From: Carya illinoinensis
Lineage: Eukaryota > Streptophyta > Magnoliopsida > Fagales > Juglandaceae
Assembly: GCF_018687715.1 (NCBI RefSeq)
Contig: NC_056766.1
Location: forward strand, 28,362,433 to 28,426,432
DNA: 64,000 nt
Reading direction: 5' to 3'
Shown here: positions 27,401 through 39,400 of the stretch, in pieces
How the letters are laid out: each line of letters begins with the position of its first letter
Position numbering within the stretch: the first letter of the stretch is position 1
Notes under the pieces: generated by a model
The model's database searches: none
What the model was told of the DNA's origin: nothing
The model's input: only the letters and a program-made list of their open reading frames with translations
Translations under genes and position numbers: made by a program

Positions 27401-30400
27401 GTTGTTATTGTTTTTGGATTTGAAAAAGTTGAATTGTTCATTATATTTTGTGTGGAAATTTGAAAAAATTGTAATGATGAGATGAGATGAGATGAGACAC
27501 TTCTTGTATCCAAACGGGTAAAACACATCTTAGAGGCCCCATGACTCACGGCTAAGGAATTCTAGGTGCATGGACAGATTTTGTGCTAGTGAATGAGTTT
27601 TGGACAGCATCTAGTATAGGCTTGTATTGTTATGTTACGGGCTTCGTGAGACCTAGATGAATAGCCTTATGACGATCATGATTTGTGAGTTTTATTAGGT
27701 CCCAATATAGATATATGCATTGAATATTAGGGCAAGATGAACTCACATGTTTAAGGATTACTTGCATGCATAGTCGGTTACCTTGTATAAAGTTAGGCTT
27801 GATAATTCTTAGCATGTATAGGCATGAATTTTGCCTGAATTTGATGGGCTAAATCAATTAAGAGTGACATGATAAGGTTTAGTGGCAAATTAGATGCTGG
27901 AGAGCCCAATGTACATTTGGGTAGGATGCATGTAGGCCAGGTTTGCATTAAAGCGTTTTTGGTGAGGACATGATTAAATTAAGTGCATAATTAGAAAGTC
28001 ACGCTAGCCTCATTAGGCAAAGTTGTAAATTTAAATTGATTAAGCGCTTGAATAGATTTTAATTTAGCAATATGCTTATATGTATAGGTGCCCATTGACG
28101 TGCTTAAATTGCATAAGGTGTTTATTTGCATAAAGGCTCATGGTAAGTAATATGATCACGTCCTTCATTATCACGCATATTTTCTTAGTATAAGTAGTAT
28201 GATCATACCATTACATGTCTATAAAGTAAATAATGTTGTTTTTAAAAGCATGTTTAGCATTGCTCTTGTACATGTCCCATATACTTAGGCTCTTATCTAT
28301 TTCTTATGATCAATACAATCTTGTTTACCAATAAAAAAAATAATAATATTGTTTTTAAAAGAATATGTCATGTATAACGCTTCATTAGAAGCCCCATTTC
28401 ACGAACCAAGTTATTATGGAAGCGATTTTGAGTCACAAGATAAATCATATATGCTATGATTTTATGTATATGTTTATTTATGCAATACATGCATAACAAT
28501 GTGTTATCATGTGTCACAATTTTAAGTGTTCTACATGTATCAGATAAGATATGATAACAGCAAGAAAGCATGCAAGCATGATCATGATTGAATGTATGAT
28601 ATTTAAAATATTTTCTGATAAGTATGATGCTACCATAAGATAACGACATATTGTATTGCCAAGATGGGCACACAGATAGTGCACTAGTGATATCATCCTC
28701 ATGCGGATTCTTATGTTCATGGGAGGAATCGAGATCACAAGGATTGTTAACCCCAACTTTAAGGGGTCAACTTTGGGTATCAGCCAAAGAAAGTGAAACT
28801 ACGTGCATATGCATGTATGTATGAATGAAAAGGTTTTCCAAAGCATGTGTTTTTTTCAAAAAGAAGGCCCTAAATTAATTAGATCATTATTACAGTGTGA
28901 TTATTGCTTATTGAGTATTGGACTCATTTTTATTTCAAATATTTTTACCATCCCATGGTCGATATGAGAATAATGTTGTAGGATGAGACTTACCTCATGA
29001 AGAAGATGCAAAGACCTAGAAAATTTATGGACATTTTTAATTTGTGTGTCATTTATTAATAAGTTATTTTATAAGCCCATGAGTTTCAAAGATGCATTTG
29101 GATGTTGAAATGAGCTGAGCTGAGTTGAACTGAACTTAGTTCTTTATGAATAGTAGTGAGTTAAGATGGTAGAATGAGTTATATAAGGCCTATCTAAGAT
29201 GAGTTTATACATGTTTAGATGTTAAGATGAGTTTAGTATTATTTATAGGAAGTTGAAAAAGATTATGGATCTCACATGTAAAGAAGTGTTGAGTTGAAAA
29301 AGATTATGAGTCCTACGTGTAAAGAAATTTTGAATTGAGATGAGTTTAGTGATTTGAGAGTTCGTGTTTTTTGATATTAGACTCAGCTGAACCGAGTTAA
29401 TCACAGTGCAGTCCAACAACCAACAGGGCCTAAGTGTTTCCATTGACCCGTTTAATTTTAGGGAAATATATTTTATTTTAAAAGTATGGAATCTTTTATA
29501 CCTGGCTCCTAAGTGATTCATAAGGAAGTTAGTAGCATCTCGTTCTCTCCTATTTTCAAAAACTAGTATTGTTTTGAATCCTAGAGGGATGGGGTGCTAC
29601 ACAAGGATCTCAGTTTGTTATACCCATATCTTGACAACAATATTGAAAACTAACAAGATTAAGCTAGCAAGGATCTTGATTGGAAGAGACAGGGATATAC
29701 TTCTACATGAATCAGCATATGCGATAAAGTTAAAAGCAGATTCATATATGCCACATCATTGAGCTAAACATCATCAACATTTAGTGCATTATATCTTTCA
29801 AGAAAATTTGACAAACTAGAAAAAAGGACAACTAGATTGTGGGTCAGGCCATATAGTGCCTATCACGGTAATGGGAAACGAAGGGGACGACCTTAGCCCC
29901 ATTTGTTCTCTTCCTCCAGCACTGTCGTGGTCTAACCCACAGTCAGATTGGGTGTTGAGAAAGGTAGAAGATATTCAGCATTGTGCAGGGATCTCTTGTG
30001 TCGGTTTCAAGGATCAACTAACAGCTCTTTTCACAGCTATCGCAGCGGAGTAGTCACAATTTAACCGTTCAGCCACCAAAAGAGAAAGGGAACTAAAAAG
30101 ACTCTCATGCTCCATAAATTATGGCTCTCGGGAAGAAAGTACTAGTAGGGAGAAGACTGTTGATAGTGTGAATCTAGGGGATCCATGAAGCCCAAGATCC
30201 TCTCATGGAATGTTCGGGGTTTAAATAACCCGAACAAACGCCTTAGAGTGAAGAATTTAATCCGGGATTGGAAGGCTGATATCGTTTGTTTACAGGAAAC
30301 AAAATTGAAGTTTGTAGACAGGTCAATTATTAGAAACTTGTGGAATTGTGTTTATGCGGGATGGACTAGCTTACCTTCCAAGGGTGCATCAGGGGGTATT

Positions 30401-33400
30401 ATAGTAATGTGGGACAAGAGAGTAGTTGATTTGGTGGATGAATACATTGGCGAGTTCGTGGTTGCATGTTCTTTTATGTCACTGGAGGACGGGTTTGTAT
30501 GGGGCTTTGCAGGCGTGTATGGTCCTAACAATGACATTAGCACGAAGTTTCTATGGGACGAGATTGCTGGTTTGTGCAACTGGTGGGAGGGTCCTTGGTG
30601 TATTGGAGGTGACTTCAATACCACTCGGTTCTCGAGTGAATGGTCGGGGGTCTCTACTTCGGGATCAGTCGACTTCACAACCTTACTTTTTGAGCTGGAT
30701 TTGGTAGACCTTTCCCTAGCGGGGGGCGACTACACTTGGTCAAACGGGAGGGCATGGTCTTACCTGGACAGATTTGTTGTCTCCCCCTGCTGGGAGACCC
30801 ACTTTCCCACCCTATGTCAAAAACGCCTCCCCAGGCTTTGATCAGATCATTTTCCACTCCTACTGGACTGTGGGGGTCTTCACGAGGGGCGGAGATACTT
30901 CAAATTCAAGAATATGTGGCTGAAGATAGAGGGATTTATGGACAAAATCAGATCTTGGTGGTCCTCCTATCAGATTTCGGGCTCCCCCAGTTTTGTCTTA
31001 GCTGGGAAACTTAAAAACTTTAAAAATGATATGAGGATATGGAACACGGAAATTTTTGGGAATCTAAATGATCAAAGAGCAAACTTTTTTCAGGAATTGC
31101 AGACTTGAGGACAAAGAAGTGACGGGGGCTCTCACGATGAACAAAAAGGAAAGAACGACGGTGGGAGTAGCTGAATTGGAAAAAATCACGCTTATGGAGG
31201 AGATATCATGGAGACAAAAATCACGGGTCCTTTGGTTGCAAGAAGGGGATAAGTGCACTAATTTTTTCCATCGTGTTGCCAACTCTCATCAAAGAACCAA
31301 TGCCATCGAAGTCCTACACAACGAAGGGAGGACTATCTCTAACAGGGTAGCCATCAAAGAACACATCGTGCACTTTTATGAACAGCTTCTTAAAGAGCAA
31401 CACCCTTGGCGTCCCAAGGTAGATGGACTCACTTTTGACTCTATCGATGCACCAAGTGCAGCATGGTTGGAAAGGCCGTTCGAAGAGGAGGAGGTGCGCA
31501 CCGTTCTAAAAGGGATGGATAAAGACAAGGCCCCAGGTCCCGACGGTTTCACGATGGCTTTCTTTCAAGCTAGTTGGGACATCGTCAAAGAGGACATTAT
31601 GAAGGTATTCCTCGAATTTCACTCTTTCTTGAAATTTGAGAAAAGTCTCAATGCCTCTTTCATTGCTCTTATTCCAAAAAGGGCAAAGTCGGTTGAGGTG
31701 CAGGACTTTCGCCCCATCAGCTTGGTGGGTGGGATCTATAAAATCATTTCCAAAGTGTTAGCCCGGCGGATGAGTGTAGTTATAGGGAAGATTATATTGA
31801 AGTCCCAAAACGCCTTTGTGAAAGGGAGGCAAATTCTTGACTCTGTCCTTATTGCTAACGAATGCTTGGATAGCAGGATCAAAACTGGCAACCCAAGTAT
31901 CTTATGCAAGCTAGACATGGAAAAAGCCTTCGATCATGTAAATTGGGACTTCTTGTTGTACATACTTGGCAGGTACGGCTTTGGGGAAAGGTGGTGCCAA
32001 TGGATTAAATATTGTATCACTACTGTCAGATTTTGTTCTAGTAAATGGCACCCCCGAGGGTTTCTTCAATAGCTCCCGAGGTCTGCGGCAAGGGGACCCT
32101 CTATCCCCTCTTCTCTTCATTTTAATAATGGATGTTCTAAGCAGAATGTTGAGTGGAATGGTGGAGGGTGGTTTCATCTCGAGCTTCTCAGTGGGCAACC
32201 TCACCCATGGTAATCTCTCAGTTTCCCATCTTCTCTTTGCTGATGACACTTTGATTTTTTGTGAGCCAGACCTTGATCAGATTCACTCTCTAAGGGCTCT
32301 TTTGTTATGCTTAGAAGCCATCTCGGAACTCAAAGTCAATCTCGCAAAATCTGAAATCGTACAAGTTGGTGTGCTGGATAATCTAAGCGAATTGGCTGGT
32401 TTTCTGGGTTGTAAGGTGTCATCCCTGCCTATGAAGTATCTTAGTCTCCCTCTGGGGGCTCCTCACAAATCCAAAACTATATGGGATGGGGTTGTAGAGA
32501 AAATCGAATGCAAACTTGTGGGTTGGAAGCGACTCTATCTATCCAAAGGAGGCAAAGTCACTCTTATCAAGAGCACGCTTTCTAACCTTCCCATATATTT
32601 TCTCTCCCTATTCCCCTTGCCTGCAGGTGTGGCGCATAGATTGGAGAAGACCTTTCGTGATTTCTTATGGGATAGCTCGGAGGAAGTAAAAAAATTCCAT
32701 TTGATCAAATGGGATAAGGTATGCACACCTATGGCTAATGGAGGTTTGGGGCTCCGCAACTTGAGAACCTTCAATAAGGCTCTATTGGGTAAATGGTTAT
32801 GGAGATACCATAGGGAAAGAGATGCTCTTTGGAGGGAAATAATCGATGGCAAATATGGGAGCCTGCTGGGAGGTTGGTGTTCCAATGTAGCAAGAGGGGC
32901 TCATGGAGTGGGTTTGTGAAAATTCATACGTAGTGGTTGGGAAGCTTTTCTCACTAATTGCAGGATGGCAGTGGGATGAGGCAACCAAGTTAGCTTCTGG
33001 CATGACACTTGGTGTGGCGAGGTAGCCTTGAAGATCACTTTTCCCTCTCTTTTCAGGATTGCATTTGATAAGGAGGCCACAGTTGCTGAAAATATGGACA
33101 GCTTCTCTAATTCCACCAATTGGTCAGTAAGATTCACTCGAGCTGCACAAGATTGGGAGTTGGGAGACATTGCTGATTTTTACAGCGCATTACAAGTGTC
33201 AACTCTACAAGCTGATGGAGAAGATCATCTGCTCTGGTTGCCAACGGGGAACAAGCGATTTTCAGTACGTTCCCACTACAAGGTACTGTCGGCACACCCC
33301 TCCATTGCATTCCCTTGGAAGTGCATTTGGAGGACTAAGGCTCCTCTAAAAGTTGCCTTCTTCGGTTGGCTAGCATCCCATGAGAGTATTCTGACTATCG

Positions 33401-36400
33401 ACAAATTGAGAAGACGTGGCCTCTACCTAACAGATTGGTGCTTCATGTGCAAACACAACAGTGAGACAGCGGATCATCTACTTCTACATTGCGAAGTAGT
33501 TACGGTCTTATGGAATGACATCTTCACAAGATTAGGCTTGGCATGGGTAATGCCTAGTAAGGTGATTGATCTACTGGCATGTTGGAGAGGTGTTCGGGGA
33601 AAGGGGCAGATTGCAGACATCTGGAAAATGGTGCCACTTTGTCTAATGTGATGCATCTGGAACGAAAGGAATAGTCACTGCTTTGAGGATAAGGAGCGTT
33701 CACCGGAAGGGCTTAGGGATTTCTTCTATCACACTCTAGTTTTATGGGCATCCTCTATTGTACTGAATGGCACTACCTTTACTGAACTTCACGCTGCCCT
33801 TCGCAGCACTTAGTTTGTAGCTAGGCTCTTTGTATACCCCCTGTATACTCAGGTCTTGCCCTATTTATGTTTTAATATATATCTTTTTACTTATCAAAAA
33901 AGAAAAATGACAAATGACAAAAGCAACTGGCCAAACACTATAAAATGCACAGTAGTGTAACATACGTTTCAGTACTGAAATTGCTGAGTGGAAGAAGATT
34001 TAGTTCATTTGATTTTCTACTGCTCTCAATCTCAGCTTCACACTTTTCAAGCTTTGCTTTCAGATCTGCAGCCTCCTATAAGAAACAAAAAATATATATA
34101 TACATACATGATCAGGGGAATACAATCACAATTGACTTGGGTACAAAAGAAATTCGGAATGGACTCCACAAATAAATAACAAAACCAGCTTTTACTGATG
34201 TGAAAGCATACTAAAATAAACATGTCATCATGAGGAATTCAAAGAAAGCACATAATGGGAACAATATGATATAGATTTGGAACTGTACACGGGTGAGAAC
34301 AATAATAAAATTGTCTTAGCAAAATAAAGGGGAGGAGCTGACAAAATAATTGCTGCCTGATCCATTGAAATATTTGATGTCAATCACATACAAGTCAGAA
34401 AGCAAACCTTTTCAAATTGGCATCTTGCAGATACTTCCTTTTCAAGTCTCTCTTTGTAATCATTTTCAACTTGACTCAAATGTGTCTGCTTAGGACGGCA
34501 ACAAAAAGCCAAAATCAAAACAAGAGGACAAATAGGCCACACTTCCAAGTTTTAAAAGGCACCAGATTGGCAGAGCAATTCACCTCAAGAGCTTTAATGA
34601 CACCCTCAAGCTCTCCCGCCTTCTTGGACCATTCCTCAGAACTTTCTTTATATAGTTCAACAAGCTTATTTACCTGTGAAGTTGCGAACATTTAAATTAA
34701 AAATACGTGACCAGTAAAAATTAGGTAAAAATAAAATGGCTGTCCTTGTATTTTGTAGTCAGAATCAGAAACAACGGCCACAAAACAAAAAGAGCTGACA
34801 TGGTATTATTAGAATAACGGTGCAACTAGCAAAAGTAAATGTCTTGCAGACCACTAGACAATAACAGAAATTAGATTACACTATATTTTTATGAGTCATT
34901 AAATTCATGAAAAAGCAAAAGTGTTCAATTTAAGAATACCGGAAGTATACAAGATAAAGACCTACTAGAAAGAAAGAAGGCACAAAAAAAAGAATGTCAA
35001 TTGAGCCCATTAAATTCAAAAAACTCTTTCCAAAGGAGTACTGCAAAAAGAAATTGAGCCCCTCCATTGTTGGTTCTCTGTTCTAAAAAATTTCTATCAT
35101 TTCTTTTCCTCCAAATACACCATATGAAACAAGTAGGAACTACTTTCAATGCTACTGCAATTTGTGAGCTGCCGGCTAGCCTGCTCTGAGAATCAAAAAT
35201 GGCCCACCATTCTGCAAGCCATGACACATGCCAAACCAACCTGACTAAAAAAATACACAAGAAGGCAGTAGCCATCTTGCAATAGAGTAAGAGATTATCT
35301 ATTGATTCCCCGTTCCTCTTACACGTGCAACACCACTCAACCACACCAGTGTTTTTTTTTTTTTTTCCAAATTATCCATTGTCATAATACTACCCAGAGA
35401 AGAAGCAACCCAAGAAAATAACGCAAATCTTGAGGGAGTTTTTTTTTGAGAAAAATCTTGAGGGAGTTATTATCATGGGGAATAAGAACATTATAGAAAG
35501 AATGAATGTTGAACAACCCTTTCTTGGAAGGGGCCCAAATAAGCTCTTTTTCACCTCATCTTTTCACAATAGTGGAATACAGAAAATTAAGGAATGATGT
35601 AATTCACCAACTTCCAAACAAGAGTTGTTCCAATTAAACTTAAATTCTTTTTTTTTTTTTTTTTTTTACACTGCTTGTCTAAGAACAAAATCTCAACAAA
35701 TCACGAGGGTGCACAAGCCCTTGGCAAGAGGTTTCCAAAAATGCACCTCAGGTAATTTAATGGAAAGTTCCTTCAATCCGATAGCCCCTAGAAATTGTTT
35801 GCACCCAAGAGGATCGAGCCTTAGACCTAAAGGGAGCATACCACCAAGACCAGGGCCTTTACCACTTGAGCCAACCCTAGGGGTAAAACTTAAATTCTAC
35901 AAAGGATGATCACTAGATAACACCAAAAGCTATGCCACGGAAGCATCCTTACGACAAGTCACATTCTACACCTCGTGGAAAGCTTCCTTCATAGCCATCT
36001 CATCACACCATAAATCATGCCAGAATTGGATCTTGGCACCCTCTCCCATTTCAAATTTAGCATGGTTAGATAACTTCCCCCAACCTTTCCTAGCATTCTT
36101 CCACTACCCCCACATGGTCCTACACCACCCACCAAACCAGCATTTGTAATTAGTATCTACTCTCCATGGTGCCTCTCATTCTGATAAATTCCAAATCCAT
36201 TAGTAATGAGGATTCTGGATACTTGTGACATAAGTTTCCCAAATGACTTAGTACCATAAAAGAGAATGGCTCAAGCTCGATTGGAGGTCAAGAGTGTGGT
36301 CCGGCAAAAAACTAGAAGTCGTTCATATCAAGTTATTCATGAATTGCTCAGTAGTGCTTCGCCACCATCGTAGCAGGTAGAAATAGCTTAATGGTAGAGC

Positions 36401-39400
36401 ATAGCCTTGAACTCGCTTTTGCTACATCTGCAATGGATTCCCTTAACCAAGCCACTACCTATGACTCGTTGGCTCCTTCTTCAAGAGGCACCTAGTCAAA
36501 TAAGTTTGCCTTTGAGTTGCTAGAACCTAAATTAGGTTCAAATTTTAAAATAATCTATTTTAATAAAACCACTAGCTATCTCAAACTGTTCATTTCCTAC
36601 TTCCTCCCATCCCTCCTCTTTCTCTCCACTATATCTATGCTCCGTCTCTGATTCTCCATCTCTTCACTACAATTGTTTATCTCCAACTTTACTGTAATTG
36701 CTTATTATGTTTACTGTATGATGTGTTACTTATTGAGCATTCGACTCATTTTTATATGTTTTTATGTTTTAACTATGCTAGGTGATGATCTTCATGAGGT
36801 TGAAACTACAGGACAGGACTTGGCCTAGGAAGACGAGGCAAAGGCCCATACAGTTTATGACATGCTCAATTTCATAATTTCAATTTAATAAGTTATTATT
36901 GATATGCACATGAGAATTGATTGATTTTAGTAAGTGTTTCTACAGACACTTTTAGATTTTAAGTATTTTAATAAAAAGATTGATTTTATTTATTTATGGA
37001 ATCTTTTGTATCTGGCGCTGGGTTAAGAAGAAAAATTTTTAAGTCAAGGTTAGTGGCACATCGGTTTCCCCCTAGATTTTCTAGAAGTGATGTTCTTAAC
37101 CCAAAGGGAATGGGGTGTTACACAAATACAAGATGATTAGAAAATCTTCCCATCATTTTCTTATGTTCTTTCATAATCCTACCCCACAAGGTCCTTGTAC
37201 CTCTCTAGAGCACCACTCACCCCACACCCATATTTAGAGCCTACAACTGAACTCCACAATGCTTTTCTCTCAATCTAAAAAGGCCAGTGCCACTTCCACA
37301 AACTCCTAACCACCACCTGCTGTTGGTGACAATGTTGTCAAAAGCACTTCAGTCTTGGCGCTTAAGTGTGCTTCCCTTACCAAAAGCAGAGTGTATTTAC
37401 AAAAGCGATCTTTAAGAGCACTTTTTATGGCTATTCGTGTGAGCTTATAGCACAGAAAAGTGCACTTTTGTTTTTTTTAAATATATATAATATCATTTCA
37501 AGGCCTAGAAAATTATGTAACAAATATTTAAAGTATTTAGTTTATATTAAGGTCATTTATGTACCATGGTGCCACATGTTATATCATATGCAACGTATAG
37601 GCTTTGAACTCAACAAAAAGTCCAAGTTGGCTTTCTAGATGGATTGATATTTGATTGTTTATGTTAGCATAAACAATCATTTTATTACTGAAGGAAAAAA
37701 AAGTGATTGATATTTTATTTATATTAAAATTATTTATCATCATTTTTCTATAAAACGCTTAACTACTGAATAAAAAAATTAAAGGTGACACATGGCAATC
37801 TATGAAGCTACCACATGTTTTAGATTAACTTTGATAGACGAAAAAAAATTAAGAGAGTCCTCTTTCTAAATTACTCATACCACAAGGGGTTATTTCTCCC
37901 AAAAATTTTAAAAAAAAACGTTCTAAGATCTTAAACTTAAGTACCCTATAGCACAGGGGTGTTTGACTAATATTTCCTAAATTTATGAATTACTTGATTA
38001 CTTGATTTTCTCAGACTTTACAATACTCTAATGAACTGAGCTGCAGGCTAAATATATTATCATCTTGCTTCTCAAACCTTAAGTTTTAGCCTTGAAGCTT
38101 TGCACTTAGGCTCACTTATGGCAGCAACAATCTTTACAAAACCTAATTGCAATATTCTTCAACTGAGAAGGTAGTGCTTACCCTACTTGTTATGTGCCTC
38201 CTGAGAGAAGTAGGGTCTGACAGTGGAATAGAAAGGATCATAAGGGGGTCGAGCACCTACAAGTAATGTCCTCGTAGATGGAAGTTGAACGATAAAGACT
38301 ATGTCGAAGGTGAAGGAGTCCTTAAAGGTGACAGAAACAATGGGCAGCAACAATATAGCTGTTGAGGAGGTTCAGGATTTGAATGCAGGACATGGCAGGG
38401 AGGAAATTATGGGTTTGTCGTTGGTGTCTTGTGAGGAGAAATGTCTAGGGTCAAAAGTACAGTTGGGAACTGTGCCTGGGGATAATGTTGTTCCCCTTGT
38501 TTCTCTTCCTCCCATAAGCAATATAGCGGGTTCAACGTCGGATTGGGTTCTGCATAAGGTTAACAAGATTTAGTTTTAATAAAAGCATGAAGTTAAAGCG
38601 TCTTTCTTGGGCAATCAACTACGACGCTAAGGGAGGGCATTGTGAAGACATCCTCGTAGAGGGAGTTTAGGGTGAAGTATTACTCTTATGCGAAACAAGG
38701 GGTTGGGGTTGGGGACGTGTGTTCTATTCCAATTCGGGCTTGATGTATTCCATTGTATTCAGGTTTGGGGTCATTATCAGCTTTCTAATATGGGCTAGGT
38801 GTTTTCTTATATAGGTTCAATGTACTAGGTTACTCCTATTGATATATATAATATGATATTCTGGGTTGCCCAAAAAAATACCCAGTTATTGGTTGCATAT
38901 TCTAGCCCATACATATCAAATTCGGGCTTGATGTATTCCATTGTATTCAGGTTTGGGGTCATTATCAGCTTTCTAATATGGGCTAGGTGTTTTCTTATAT
39001 AGGTTCAATGTACTAGGTTACTCCTATTGATATATATAATATGATATTCTGGGTTGCCCAAAAAAATACCCAGTTATTGGTTGCATATTCTAGCCCATAC
39101 CTATCAAAAAAAAAAATATTCTAGCCCATACCTTCCCCTACCTAAGATGGGCTACTTTCCTAAAGAAGCTAACATAGCATAAACATAGAAAAAATTATGT
39201 ATACAGGATAAACGGGACCACCACTACAAAGCAACAATAATTTTTTTCATTGGCACCGGGTGTCCAGGAATAGCATCCCAACTAATCTCAGGGGTGCACA
39301 AGCCGTAGGCAACAATAATAGTACTTCAAAGCAACAATTATAGTACTACTAGCATAATATTTATACAACAACACGAGCTATATATGAATTGTTTTTATTA

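Larger units (their letters stand above)
27540..29605 (+). mobile_element. LTR relic (Ty3/gypsy-like), with nested insertions
   Basis: It ends GGGATGGGGTGCTACACAA and carries TTATTGAGTATTGGACTCAT at about 28910, matching the LTR-like relics at 6.9 and 36.7 kb. It is interrupted by a 95-bp LINE tail and by a MITE-like piece at about 29095-29433. There are no coding domains. The left border is uncertain. Confidence 0.45.
29820..33895 (+). mobile_element. LINE (L1-like) copy 1, 5'-truncated in ORF1
   Basis: It lies antisense to NUA in the 9.7-kb intron. It keeps the end of ORF1, all of ORF2 in broken form, a short 3' region and the tail TTACTTATCAAAAAA at about 33885. Codon use and GC content exceed the surrounding intron. 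The 5' border is approximate. Imperfect repeats around 29800 and 33900 (AAGAAAA..TGACAAA) may be the target duplication. Confidence 0.9.

Noticed and set aside
30185..33813. Host gene encoding a reverse transcriptase-like protein
   Set aside because: Endonuclease-RT-zf-RVT order, A-tail and multiple stops identify a LINE pseudogene.
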